Positions 22,953 to 31,510 of a DNA stretch of 63,042 nucleotides are shown one piece after another. Below the pieces are notes generated by a model. The model did not search any database. It was not told where the DNA came from and was given only the letters and a program-made list of their open reading frames with translations. The stretch comes from SIG480 sp045537045. Lineage in GTDB: Bacteria; Bacillota; Clostridia; Oscillospirales; JAAYXM01. The stretch is from assembly GCA_045537045.1 (NCBI GenBank), contig JAZSOS010000042.1, positions 1-63,042 on the forward strand, given 5' to 3'. Position numbers and translations under genes: made by a program. The first letter of the stretch is position 1. Each line of letters begins with the position of its first letter.

Positions 22953-23801
22953 ATGTTTACCGCATTAATAGTTGAGCCGTTCGGGTGGCTTTTGAAGATT
23001 TGTTATAATCTTGTCGGAAATTACGGTGTGGCAATAATCATCTTTACCCTTCTTTCAAAGCTTGTAATTCTTCCTTTCCAGATGAAGAGCAAAAAAAGCA
23101 TGATGGAAATGCAGAAGCTTCAGCCGAAGCTTCGCGAGCTTGAAAAAAAGTATAAAGACGATAAGGAGCGCTATGCGCTTGAAACACAGAAGCTTTATAA
23201 AAAAGAAGGAGTTTCAATGTTCGGCGGATGTTTGCCGATGCTCATTACCCTTCCTATTATGATAGGGCTTTATTCCGTTGTACGTCAGCCGCTTACCTAT
23301 ATTTTTGACATTACCCCCGAGCAGATCGAGACACTTGCCGATGCTTTCCGCGCGGCGGGTGCAAAGATTACATCCACAAGCGGATATATGCTTCAGATTG
23401 ACGTTTCTTCACTTCTTTCAAAGTATCCGGACGTTGTGGCAAGCATTACTCCGAATCTTACAAATCTTGATTTTAATTTTCTCGGAATTGATTTGTCTTT
23501 AATTCCGAATTTCAAGTACATCACAATTCTTTGGGTAATCCCTGTTCTTTCCGGTCTTACGGCATGGGTTTCAAACCTTCTTATACGTCGTAGCCAGGGA
23601 AAGCAGATTACCGAGCAAGCAGCTGCAACAAACGGCATGATGAACATTATGATGCCGCTTATGTCGGTCTGGATTGCATTTATGGTTCCCGCAAGTCTTG
23701 GTCTTTACTGGATTATTTCAAACGTTTTAACTGCAATTCAGGAGCCGCTTCTTACGGCATACTACAAAAACAAGGCTGAAAAAGCCGGGGAGGAAAAATA
23801 A
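22953..23801 (+). CDS. yidC: Membrane protein insertase YidC/OxaA
   Basis: A 282-residue insertase of the short Gram-positive type. It has about five membrane segments: YGVAIIIFTLLSKLVILPFQ, MLITLPIMIGLYSVV, YITILWVIPVLSGLTAWVSN, and MMPLMSVWIAFMVPASLGLY with the adjoining segment. A charged cytoplasmic coiled-coil hairpin (LRELEKKYKDDKERYALETQ) lies after the first. No lipobox cysteine is seen at the N-terminus, unlike many Gram-positive SpoIIIJ proteins. GGAGG precedes the ATG. jag follows by three bases. Confidence 0.95.
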   Translation: MFTALIVEPFGWLLKICYNLVGNYGVAIIIFTLLSKLVILPFQMKSKKSMMEMQKLQPKLRELEKKYKDDKERYALETQKLYKKEGVSMFGGCLPMLITLPIMIGLYSVVRQPLTYIFDITPEQIETLADAFRAAGAKITSTSGYMLQIDVSSLLSKYPDVVASITPNLTNLDFNFLGIDLSLIPNFKYITILWVIPVLSGLTAWVSNLLIRRSQGKQITEQAAATNGMMNIMMPLMSVWIAFMVPASLGLYWIISNVLTAIQEPLLTAYYKNKAEKAGEEK

Positions 23802-23804
23802 AAG

Positions 23805-24611
23805 ATGGCACAGAGTATTGAAATCAGTGCAAAGACAATAGATGCCGCTATCGAAAAAGGTCTTTTTGAGCTTTCGCTTCAGCGTGAGGATGTTACTGTT
23901 GAAGTTCTTGAAAATCCGAAATCCGGATTTTTGGGTATCGGTGCAACGCCTGCAAAAATTCTTATGACGGTTCTCGGCTCTGATGGGGCAGTTCCGGCAA
24001 AAAAAGAAGAGAAAAAGGCTGAAAAAGCAGAAAAAAAGAGTGAAAAGAAAGCTGAAAAGCAGGTAGAAAAAGAAGAAAAGAAGGAAGAAAAAAAAGAAAC
24101 CGTTCCTGCAACGGGAGATGCTGCAGAGTTTCTTTCAAAGGTTCTTTCATTTATCTGTGAGGATGTTCACCTTGAGCAACATAAAAACTCAGATGAAGGA
24201 ACGGTAAGCTTTGAGATTGTCGGCGAAAATCTCGGTGGAATAATTGGTCGTCGCGGAGAAACGCTTGATGCTCTCCAGCATCTTACGAATCTTGCAGTAA
24301 ACCGTTCCGGCAAGGAAAAAGTCCGTGTTCTCCTCGATGCGGAAAATTACCGTGAAAAGAGAGAAGAGTCTCTTGCAAAGTTTGCAGACCGTGCTGCAAG
24401 CCAGGTTCTCAAATATAAGAGAAGCAAGGCTCTTGAGCCGATGAACGCATATGAGCGTCACATCATCCATGCTTCGCTTCAGAACAAAGAAAATATATCT
24501 ACATCTTCTGTCGGAACCGATCCGAACAGACGTGTTATCATTAACTACACCGGTCCTGATGCACGTCCGTCACGTCCTCCGCGCAGACGTTATAACAATT
24601 ACAATAAGTAA
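23805..24611 (+). CDS. jag: RNA-binding protein KhpB/Jag (SpoIIIJ-associated)
   Basis: A 268-residue protein with three parts. The Jag-N domain carries KSGFLGIGATPAKI. A long Lys/Glu-rich linker (about residues 65-105) follows. The C-terminal part holds a KH domain (GIIGRRGETLDALQHLTNLA) and an R3H domain (MNAYERHIIHASLQ). KhpB with KhpA binds many RNAs and affects cell elongation in streptococci. It directly follows yidC and ends the rightward operon before a terminator. mnmE, the usual next gene, is absent. Confidence 0.93.
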   Translation: MAQSIEISAKTIDAAIEKGLFELSLQREDVTVEVLENPKSGFLGIGATPAKILMTVLGSDGAVPAKKEEKKAEKAEKKSEKKAEKQVEKEEKKEEKKETVPATGDAAEFLSKVLSFICEDVHLEQHKNSDEGTVSFEIVGENLGGIIGRRGETLDALQHLTNLAVNRSGKEKVRVLLDAENYREKREESLAKFADRAASQVLKYKRSKALEPMNAYERHIIHASLQNKENISTSSVGTDPNRRVIINYTGPDARPSRPPRRRYNNYNK

Positions 24612-24619
24612 TATAACTA

Positions 24620-24660
24620 ATAAAAACAACCGTGTGTTATCAAAATACGGTTGTTTTTAT
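24620..24660 (+). terminator. Terminator of the rpmH-jag operon
   Basis: ATAAAAACAACCGT (24620-24633) pairs perfectly with ACGGTTGTTTTTAT (24647-24660). Runs of A and T on both sides could stop transcripts from either direction. Confidence 0.85.
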
Positions 24661-24697
24661 GTTTACTGTGGAAATATTTATTTGGTTCATATTGCAC

Positions 24698-24733
24698 AAA
24701 ATCCCAACCGAAGTTTAAAGCGGTTGGGATTTT
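24698..24733. terminator. Terminator overlapping the 3' end of rsmG
   Basis: AAAATCCCAACCG (24698-24710) pairs perfectly with CGGTTGGGATTTT (24721-24733). The stem includes the last codons and stop of rsmG (stop at 24715-24717 in the loop). A T-tract follows on both strands, so it can serve the convergent jag and rsmG transcripts. Confidence 0.75.
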
Positions 24734-25413
24734 ATTTTTGCAAATCTTCTCGGATAACGAGTAGGTGTTGGTTCCGTTTTACGGAAAATAAGAATAGTAT
24801 GCGTTATATCAGTTGTCGGGATTGTATAATCAACGCGCTTTTCAAGCGTTGCGCCAAGTGTTTTAACGGCATTTTCCGCACTTTTTATCTCGTTATCACA
24901 GTCACGTGCCTTCATAGCCAGAAAAACCCCGCCAACTTTGACAAAAGGAAGCGTAAGCTCACATAACATACGCAAATCAGCAACTGCCCGCGAAACGGCA
25001 ATATCATAGCCTTCACGGTAGCTTTCCTTTGCGGCAAGCTCTTCGGCGCGGGCATGAATACATTCTACATCCGAAAGAGAGAGACGGTCACAAACACCTT
25101 GTAAAAAGCCTATTCTCTTTGCAAGTGCATCAAGCAAAGTAAGAGAAATATCTTCTTTGGCAAGACGGAGAGGAAGCCCGGGAAAACCTGCTCCGCATCC
25201 GACATCTATCACGCGCTTATCTGAAAAATCATATGCCGAAAGAAGAGACAGAGAATCTGCAAAATGACGCAAATTGACTTCATAAGGGTCTGTTATTGCT
25301 GTAAGGTTCATTACTTCATTTGAAGAAAGAAGCTCTTCACGGAAAAAATCAAAGCTTTCCGTATCGGCACAAATATTCATTTCCGATAAAAGAGAAGAAA
25401 AAGAGGTTTCCAT
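24715..25413 (-). CDS. rsmG: 16S rRNA m7G527 methyltransferase RsmG (GidB)
   Basis: Methylates the G527 position of 16S rRNA. The AdoMet-binding motif VIDVGCGAGFPGLPLRLA and the family element NLTAITDPYEVNLRHFADSL are present, with SRAVADLRMLCELTLPFVK downstream. The 232-residue length is normal. In the common order rsmG follows mnmE and mnmG in the same direction as jag. Here it faces jag, and mnmE/mnmG are missing. Its C-terminal codons are part of a terminator stem. Confidence 0.95.
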   Translation of the reverse strand: METSFSSLLSEMNICADTESFDFFREELLSSNEVMNLTAITDPYEVNLRHFADSLSLLSAYDFSDKRVIDVGCGAGFPGLPLRLAKEDISLTLLDALAKRIGFLQGVCDRLSLSDVECIHARAEELAAKESYREGYDIAVSRAVADLRMLCELTLPFVKVGGVFLAMKARDCDNEIKSAENAVKTLGATLEKRVDYTIPTTDITHTILIFRKTEPTPTRYPRRFAKIKSQPL

Positions 25414-25451
25414 TATATCGGCGCTCCTTAAAAGATTTTTTACGGATAAAA

Positions 25452-26819
25452 TTATTCTTCAATTTCATGTAATTTTTTAAGAGTTTTTATAAGGAAAAAT
25501 GCGCACATAAGCACGGAAACAAGCTCTGCAAGAGGAAAAGCAAGCCACACAAGATTGAGATTTCCAGTCTTTGAAAGAAGCCATGCTGAGGGAATGAGAA
25601 CCACAAGCTGGCGGCACACAGATACGATAAAGGAATGACTGGGATTTCCGATAGCCTGAAAAACGGAAATGGAGATAATACAGAATCCTGCAAGCATAAA
25701 GTTTATCGCGATAATACGGAGTGCGGGAATGCCTATTTGAAGCATCTGTTCCGATGCACTGAAAAATCCGAGGAGAAAACCGGGAACGGATTCAAACACT
25801 ATAAATCCGCACGCCATAACGGAAAGTGCCGTAAAAAGGGAAAGCTTTATGGTTCTTTTTACACGGTCAGGCTGTCTTGCACCGTAATTGTACGCAATAA
25901 TCGGAACCATACCGCTGTTGAGACCAAAGACCGGCATAAAAATGAAGCTCTGCAGCTTGAAGTATGCTCCGAAAACAGCTGTTGCAGTTGTGGTAAAGCT
26001 TATGAGGATGCGGTTCAGGAAGAAGTTCATTACAGAACCAACAGACTGCATAAGGATTGACGGAAAACCGACCTTATAAATACGCCGTGCAACCTCTGTG
26101 TCCCAACGTATCATACGGAGAGAAAGGCTGATTTCACGGTTTACTTTGATATTTATAATTATTGCGACTATTGCGGCAATAATCTGGCCTGCAACTGTTG
26201 CAATTGCCGCACCTGCAACACCAAGTGCAGGAAGACCAAACAGACCGAAAATAAGTATGGGGTCAAGAATTATATTGGTTATTGCGCCAATAAGCTGAGT
26301 TATCATCGCAAGAGTGGTTTTGCCGGTGGACTGCAAAAGGCGCTCAAAACAGAACTGCGAAAATATTCCTATTGAAAAAATCAGGCATATCGAAGCATAG
26401 TCAACACCGTACTCAATAATTTCTGCAACATCTGTCTGCATGGCAAAGAACGGACGTGAAAATAGAGCGCCGATAACTGCAAAAATAAGTGCGGTTATAA
26501 CTGAGAGAAAAATACCGGTATTTGCCGAACGGTCAACCATCTCCTGCCTCTTCTCACCTAATGAACGCGAAAGAAGGGCGTTTATGCCAACTGCTGTACC
26601 GCCACCGAATGCTATCATAAGATTCTGGAGCGGAAAAGCGAGGGAAACTGCTGTGAGTGCGTTTTCCGATATGCGTGCAACGAAAATGCTGTCAACAACG
26701 TTATAAAACGCCTGGACGAGCATTGAAATCATCATTGGTACTGCCATTCCCGCTAAAAGCCTACCGATAGGCTGAGTTCCCATTTTATTTTCGGGAAGAG
26801 TCTGATTTGTATTTTCCAT
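25452..26819 (-). CDS. MATE family multidrug/Na+ antiporter
   Basis: A 455-residue inner-membrane exporter with about twelve hydrophobic segments, starting MENTNQTLPENKMGTQPIGR and running straight into GMAVPMMISMLVQAFYNVVD, the usual N-terminal MATE helix. FGGGTAVGINALLSRSLGEK and IIAYNYGARQPDRVKR are conserved family elements. ATG 26819 follows AAAGGA; an upstream in-frame start at 26855 is less likely. Substrate unknown. It is inserted between rsmG and noc, which are usually neighbours. Confidence 0.9.
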   Translation of the reverse strand: MENTNQTLPENKMGTQPIGRLLAGMAVPMMISMLVQAFYNVVDSIFVARISENALTAVSLAFPLQNLMIAFGGGTAVGINALLSRSLGEKRQEMVDRSANTGIFLSVITALIFAVIGALFSRPFFAMQTDVAEIIEYGVDYASICLIFSIGIFSQFCFERLLQSTGKTTLAMITQLIGAITNIILDPILIFGLFGLPALGVAGAAIATVAGQIIAAIVAIIINIKVNREISLSLRMIRWDTEVARRIYKVGFPSILMQSVGSVMNFFLNRILISFTTTATAVFGAYFKLQSFIFMPVFGLNSGMVPIIAYNYGARQPDRVKRTIKLSLFTALSVMACGFIVFESVPGFLLGFFSASEQMLQIGIPALRIIAINFMLAGFCIISISVFQAIGNPSHSFIVSVCRQLVVLIPSAWLLSKTGNLNLVWLAFPLAELVSVLMCAFFLIKTLKKLHEIEE

Positions 26820-26939
26820 TGAGTTATCCTTTCTAAAATCGCTGATTTCTTGCAAATATGTAACTCTAATATTATATATGAAAAAAGCTGTAAGGTCAAG
26901 TTTTTTGGCACTTTTTTAATCTTTTTACAACAATTGCAG

Positions 26940-26955
26940 TGTTCCACGTGGAACA
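26940..26955. promoter_or_regulatory. parS centromere site 1
   Basis: A perfect 16-bp palindrome, TGTTCCACGTGGAACA, differing from the Bacillus consensus parS at two symmetric positions. It lies upstream of noc and is repeated exactly at 27861-27876. Confidence 0.88.
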
Positions 26956-27053
26956 TTACACATTTCTACAAATTTACACAGATGTGATGTGGTAAGATTT
27001 ATATTAGAATAAAACACAGAGAGTGAAAATAAATATTTTGGAGGGGCTTACAT

Positions 27054-27860
27054 ATGAAAAAAGAAGATATTATAACTCGAAAAGAAAAGATAATATACCT
27101 GCCTTTGGACAAAATTTCGCCAAACCGTGCACAGCCGCGGCGAAGGTTCAATACGGAAGAACTGCAGGAGCTTGCTTTAAGCATACGCGAAAACGGGGTT
27201 CTTCAGCCGGTTACCGTGCGGCTTGTAAACCGTGAATATGTTCTCGTGGCGGGCGAAAGAAGGCTTCGCGCATCGCACATTGCGGGATTGCGCGAAATAC
27301 CCTGCCTTGTGATAGAGGTAGATGATAAAAAGTCCGCTTCCCTTGCGTTGCTTGAAAATCTGCAAAGGTCAGACCTAAGCTTTTTTGAAGAAGCAGAAGG
27401 AATGGCAAATCTCATGCGCGTGTGCGGATATACGCAGGAGGATGTTGCAAAGAAGCTCGGAAAGTCTCAATCTGCTGTATCCAATAAACTGAGACTCTTA
27501 AAACTCGGAAAGGATATAATTCTGAAAATATCTGATGCAGGATTGTGTGAACGCCATGCCCGCGCGCTTTTACGTCTGAATACACGCGAGGAGCGTGCTA
27601 TGGCTCTTAACTATATAATCGAAAATAAACTAAATGTATATAATACGGATGAATATATTGACTCTCTTTTATCAGATAAAAACAATAAGAAAAGAGAACT
27701 GCGCCGTGAAAGACAGCGATATGTAATAAAAGATGTCAGACTATTTTATAATACAGTTGACCGAGCTGTGGATACAATGCGGCGCTCGGGCATTCGCGCT
27801 GATGTTGCAAAGAATGAAGACGATACTTGTGTAAACCTCAATATAAAGATATTTAAGTGA
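27054..27860 (+). CDS. noc: Nucleoid occlusion protein Noc (ParB family)
   Basis: DNA-binding CTPase of the ParB family, 268 residues. It has the CTP-binding box (VLVAGERRLRASHIAGL), ENLQRSDLSFFEEAEG and a helix-turn-helix TQEDVAKKLGKSQSAVSNKL. The recognition region GKSQSAVSNKLRLLKL resembles Bacillus Noc (GKSQSTIANKLRLLKL) more than Spo0J, and the gene lies next to rsmG and soj as noc does. In Bacillus, Noc stops septum formation over the nucleoid. A second ParB-like gene follows soj. Both parS sites of the window bracket this gene, so a ParB role cannot be excluded. Confidence 0.85.
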   Translation: MKKEDIITRKEKIIYLPLDKISPNRAQPRRRFNTEELQELALSIRENGVLQPVTVRLVNREYVLVAGERRLRASHIAGLREIPCLVIEVDDKKSASLALLENLQRSDLSFFEEAEGMANLMRVCGYTQEDVAKKLGKSQSAVSNKLRLLKLGKDIILKISDAGLCERHARALLRLNTREERAMALNYIIENKLNVYNTDEYIDSLLSDKNNKKRELRRERQRYVIKDVRLFYNTVDRAVDTMRRSGIRADVAKNEDDTCVNLNIKIFK

Positions 27861-27876
27861 TGTTCCACGTGGAACA
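27861..27876. promoter_or_regulatory. parS centromere site 2
   Basis: The 16-bp palindrome TGTTCCACGTGGAACA occurs again, identical to site 1, beginning one base after the noc stop codon and 16 bases before the soj promoter. Confidence 0.88.
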
Positions 27877-27891
27877 TTAAAAAGATTGTTA

Positions 27892-27920
27892 TTGCACTTT
27901 GCTTTGCAAAGTGCTATAAT
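27892..27920 (+). promoter_or_regulatory. soj-parB promoter with palindromic operator in the spacer
   Basis: -35 TTGCAC (27892-27897) and -10 TATAAT (27915-27920) are 17 bases apart. The spacer and the end of the -35 form a perfect palindrome, GCACTTTGC and GCAAAGTGC around three bases (27894-27914). A repressor bound there would block RNA polymerase. The regulator is unknown. Confidence 0.7.
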
Positions 27921-27991
27921 ATTATTATCGTCAGACCGATTTGAAAAGAAAGCCGAATACGGGGTTATATCGGTCTATGGAGGTGGAAGAT

Positions 27992-28768
27992 ATGGCAAAA
28001 ATCATTGCCGTTGCAAATCAAAAGGGCGGCGTTGGAAAGACAACGACGTGCGTGAATCTTGCAGCAGCATTGCATATACTTAAAAAACGCGTGCTTCTTG
28101 TTGATATGGACCCCCAGGGACATTCCAGTATCGGGTTTGGAGTAAACAAGCATGACAAGCTTCCCACTGTTTATGATTTGATTGCAGACACAGCTTCTGC
28201 GGCAGAGGTTATCAGAAAAACGCCTTACGGTGATTTGCTTCCGGCGAGCACAAATCTCGCGGCGGCAGAGGTTGAGCTTGTTTCAATGGTCAAGCGTCAT
28301 TTTATTCTCCGTGATGCGCTGAATACAGTTTCGGACAGATATGATTTTATAATAATCGACTGCCCCCCTGCCCTCGGTATGCTCACAATAAATTCGCTGT
28401 GTGCGGCAAATTCGGTAATTGTTCCGGTAGATTGCGGTTTTTATGCGCTTGAAGGGCTTTCTGCACTGACAAGCACCATGGCAACGCTGAAAAAAAGCTT
28501 TAATCCTGAGCTTGATATCGAAGGTGTACTTCTTACAATGTTTGACTCACGAACAAATCTTTCTGTTCAGATAGCACAGGAAATAAAGCGATTTTTCCCG
28601 CAAAAGGTCTTTTCCGTAACGATTCCGCGGAATGTGCGTCTTGCAGAAGCTCCAAGCCATGGAAAACCGATTATGGAATATGACCGTCATTCCCGCGGCG
28701 CGGAGTGCTATATGCGTCTTGCGGAAGAACTCATAGATAAAAATGAGGAGGTAAAGAAAAATGGCTAA
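27992..28768 (+). CDS. soj: Chromosome partitioning ATPase ParA/Soj
   Basis: Deviant Walker ATPase that acts with ParB in chromosome segregation and modulates DnaA in Bacillus. It starts MAKIIAVANQKGGVGKTTTC with the deviant Walker A lysine, has DMDPQGHSSIGFG and the Walker B FIIIDCPPALGMLTINSL. The open frame extends to 27941. ATG 27992 after GGAGGTGGAAG is the real start (258 residues). The end overlaps parB by eight bases. Confidence 0.95.
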   Translation: MAKIIAVANQKGGVGKTTTCVNLAAALHILKKRVLLVDMDPQGHSSIGFGVNKHDKLPTVYDLIADTASAAEVIRKTPYGDLLPASTNLAAAEVELVSMVKRHFILRDALNTVSDRYDFIIIDCPPALGMLTINSLCAANSVIVPVDCGFYALEGLSALTSTMATLKKSFNPELDIEGVLLTMFDSRTNLSVQIAQEIKRFFPQKVFSVTIPRNVRLAEAPSHGKPIMEYDRHSRGAECYMRLAEELIDKNEEVKKNG

Positions 28769-29666
28769 AAAAGGTCTTGGCAAAGGCTTTGATACAGCAT
28801 TTAAGGGTCTTGATGTTTTCTTTTCAAACGAAGAAAGCGCAGAAAACGTTGTCTCGACAGGTGTTGAGGATACCGGAAAAGGCTCACTTCTCATAAAGCT
28901 TTCGGATATAGATCCCAATAAAAACCAGCCGCGAAAGCTGTTTTTTGATGATTCTCTTGAAGAGCTTGCAGAATCAATACGCATTCACGGGATTCTTCAG
29001 CCTCTGGCACTTCGCAGAAGCGAGGGAGGAAGATATCAGATTATAGCCGGCGAGCGTCGTTTCCGTGCGGCAAAGCGCGCAGGACTCAGTGAAGTTCCTG
29101 CCGTGATTGTTGATGCGGATGACCGCGCTGTGGCAGAGCTTGCTCTTATAGAAAACCTTCAGCGTGAGGATTTAAATCCCGTAGAAGAGGCAGAGGGCTT
29201 CCGCGCGCTTATCGAAGAGTTTTCACTTACACAGGAGCAGGCAGCAGAGCGGCTTGGAAAATCACGTTCAAGCCTTACTAACGCAATGCGTCTTCTCGCG
29301 CTCTCCCCCGAAGCTCTCTCTCTGCTACGCGAGGGAAGAATTGAGCGAGGACACGCAAAAGTAATTTTAGGTCTTTCTGATAAAAATAAGCAGACTGAAG
29401 CTGCAAATATTGTTGCGGAAAAAGGACTTAACGTTAGACAAACGGAAGAGCTGGTGCGCCGCATGAACCGTTCGCTTCTCACGCCGCCCGAGGAAACAGA
29501 TGTTTTTGAGGTTGATTATGTTGCATCTCTTGAACGCGACCTTACCAAAAGCCTTGGAAGACGTGTAAAGCTTTCACACGGAAAGAAAAAAGGTACGTTG
29601 TCTCTTGAATATTACGGTAACGATGACCTCGACCGCCTTATCAAGATACTTAGTAAAATCAAATAG
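28761..29666 (+). CDS. parB: Chromosome partitioning protein ParB/Spo0J
   Basis: parS-binding CTPase, 301 residues. It has a basic, soj-interacting N-terminus (AKKGLGKGFDTAFKG), the CTP box IIAGERRFRAAKRAGL, ENLQREDLNPVEEAEGF and helix-turn-helix TQEQAAERLGKSRSSLTN. The C-terminal dimer domain contains LEYYGNDDLDRLIKIL. It has GAGGAGG upstream and overlaps soj. parS sites are present 0.9-1.8 kb upstream. Confidence 0.95.
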   Translation: MAKKGLGKGFDTAFKGLDVFFSNEESAENVVSTGVEDTGKGSLLIKLSDIDPNKNQPRKLFFDDSLEELAESIRIHGILQPLALRRSEGGRYQIIAGERRFRAAKRAGLSEVPAVIVDADDRAVAELALIENLQREDLNPVEEAEGFRALIEEFSLTQEQAAERLGKSRSSLTNAMRLLALSPEALSLLREGRIERGHAKVILGLSDKNKQTEAANIVAEKGLNVRQTEELVRRMNRSLLTPPEETDVFEVDYVASLERDLTKSLGRRVKLSHGKKKGTLSLEYYGNDDLDRLIKILSKIK

Positions 29667-29678
29667 GAGATTGCAGAA

Positions 29679-30140
29679 ATGGACGAAAACAAAAAGAGTA
29701 CAAAGCGCTTTCTCGTTATTTACAGCATTGCGATATTCGTGTTTGCGGTTGCACTTATTCTTATTGCATCGCTTTCACAGATGCGGATAAACCGCGAGGC
29801 AGACGAGATACAGGAGCGCCTTACAAATGCCGAAATACTTGCGGCGGACAAGCAGACAAGGCTCGATGCTGTAATGACGGAAAACTCGCGCCTGAATGAG
29901 CAGATAAAGCGCCTTGAAGCGGAAAAAGAGACACTCAAGACAGAAAATGATACACTCACTTCCGCAAAAGATACCGATGCAAAGCGTATTGCTGCGTATC
30001 AGAAGCTTGCAGAGATGATAAACTACAAGAGGTTAGGGAAAAAGCGCTCGCTGAGAAATGCAATAGAGGCTTTTGAAGCGGGAAAATATCCGGAATGCCT
30101 CAATGTTGCAGACCTTGAAATTTATAATTCCATAAAATAA
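29679..30140 (+). CDS. Membrane-anchored coiled-coil protein of unknown function
   Basis: A 153-residue protein not assigned to a family. A short basic N-terminus (MDENKKSTKRF) leads into one membrane helix (LVIYSIAIFVFAVALILIAS), giving a single-pass protein. A long coiled coil (about residues 38-100, rich in Glu, Lys, Leu) and a short C-terminal helical region follow. It lies 12 bases after parB and 24 before serS, in the same direction, so it is probably co-transcribed with soj-parB. The layout resembles small divisome or wall proteins with coiled coils, but I assign no function. Confidence 0.7.
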   Translation: MDENKKSTKRFLVIYSIAIFVFAVALILIASLSQMRINREADEIQERLTNAEILAADKQTRLDAVMTENSRLNEQIKRLEAEKETLKTENDTLTSAKDTDAKRIAAYQKLAEMINYKRLGKKRSLRNAIEAFEAGKYPECLNVADLEIYNSIK

Positions 30141-30163
30141 AACACAAAGGAAAGTGAAAAGAC

Positions 30164-31435
30164 ATGTTAGACATTAAGGTAATTAGAGAAAATCCCGAAA
30201 AGGTTAAGGATAGCCTTGCCCGCCGCTGCAAGGATTACGGTGCAGAGGTTGACCGCGTGATTGAGCTTGATGCCCGTCGCCGTGAAATAATCGGAAAGAG
30301 CGAGGCAATCAAGGCTTCACAGAATGCAGAGTCGAAGAAGATTCCGATGCTAAAGAAGGCAGGAGAAGACACAACGGCTATCTTTGCAGAGCTTAAAAAG
30401 CTCGGCGATGAGGCAAAGGCACTTGAAGCAGAACTACGCGAGGTAGAGGATGAGCTTAACGCTGCAATTCTCGTCATTCCGAACACTCCCAATGATTCTA
30501 TCCCTGACGGCCCGGATTCTGACAGCAATGTTGAGGTAAGAAGAAACGGTACTCCGCGCGAGTTTAACTTTACACCGAAAGCACACTGGGATCTTGGTGA
30601 GGAGCTTGGTATTCTCGACCCGACAACCGCTGCAAAGGTTACAGGAACGCGCTTCCACTTCTATAAGGGTGCGGGTGCTGCTTTGGAGCGCGCAGTTATA
30701 AACTTCTATCTCGATACACACACAAGCCGCGGATACACCGAGGTTTTCCCGCCGTTCATGGTAAACCGCGCATCAATGACCGGAACAGGCCAGCTCCCAA
30801 AGTTCGAGGAGGATGCTTTCCACCTTGGCCGTGAAGATTACTTCCTCATTCCGACTGCAGAAGTTCCGGTAACAAATATGCACCGCGACGAGATTCTTGA
30901 CGGCGCAGACCTCCCGATTAAATACTGTGCATATTCCGCTTGCTTCCGTGCAGAGGCAGGAAGCGCGGGGCGTGATACACGCGGACTTATCCGCCAGCAT
31001 CAGTTCAATAAGGTTGAGCTTGTAAAGTTTGCAAATCCGGAAAATTCGTATGAGGAGCTTGAAAAGCTTACCGCCGATGCAGAGTTTGTTCTTTCTTCCC
31101 TCGGTCTTCCCTATCGCGTTGTAACGCTTTGCGCAGGCGACCTTGGTTTCTCTTCGGCAAAGACATACGATGTTGAAGTCTGGATGCCGTCATATGACAG
31201 ATACCTCGAAATTTCCTCCTGCTCAAACTTTGAGGATTATCAGGCGCGCCGTGCATCAATCCGTTTCCGTCCTGAGCCGGGGGCAAAGCCGCAGCTTGTT
31301 CACACATTAAATGGTTCGGGCGTTGCTATCGGAAGAACCGTTGCTGCAATCCTTGAAAATTATCAGAACGAGGACGGTTCTATCACTGTTCCGGAAGTCC
31401 TCCGCAAGTACATCGGAAAAGACGTTATCCGATAA
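30164..31435 (+). CDS. serS: Seryl-tRNA synthetase
   Basis: Class II synthetase charging tRNA-Ser, 423 residues. The N-terminal tRNA-binding coiled coil covers about residues 30-100. The catalytic core follows with motif 2 in FRAEAGSAGRDTRGLIRQHQ and motif 3 in HTLNGSGVAIGRTVAAILEN, plus TGTGQLPKF. A parB-serS neighbourhood is common in clostridia. Confidence 0.97.
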   Translation: MLDIKVIRENPEKVKDSLARRCKDYGAEVDRVIELDARRREIIGKSEAIKASQNAESKKIPMLKKAGEDTTAIFAELKKLGDEAKALEAELREVEDELNAAILVIPNTPNDSIPDGPDSDSNVEVRRNGTPREFNFTPKAHWDLGEELGILDPTTAAKVTGTRFHFYKGAGAALERAVINFYLDTHTSRGYTEVFPPFMVNRASMTGTGQLPKFEEDAFHLGREDYFLIPTAEVPVTNMHRDEILDGADLPIKYCAYSACFRAEAGSAGRDTRGLIRQHQFNKVELVKFANPENSYEELEKLTADAEFVLSSLGLPYRVVTLCAGDLGFSSAKTYDVEVWMPSYDRYLEISSCSNFEDYQARRASIRFRPEPGAKPQLVHTLNGSGVAIGRTVAAILENYQNEDGSITVPEVLRKYIGKDVIR

Positions 31436-31456
31436 CAAATAGTAATATATTAAATA

Positions 31457-31492
31457 AAAACAACGCTGTGTTTTAAAACACAGCGTTGTTTT
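31457..31492. terminator. Bidirectional terminator between serS and the oxidoreductase
   Basis: A perfect 18-base palindrome: AAAACAACGCTGTGTTTT is followed directly by its reverse complement. A-tract and T-tract flanks fit termination of the convergent serS and minus-strand transcripts. Confidence 0.85.
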
Positions 31493-31510
31493 ATATTCTT
31501 TTTGAGTTTT

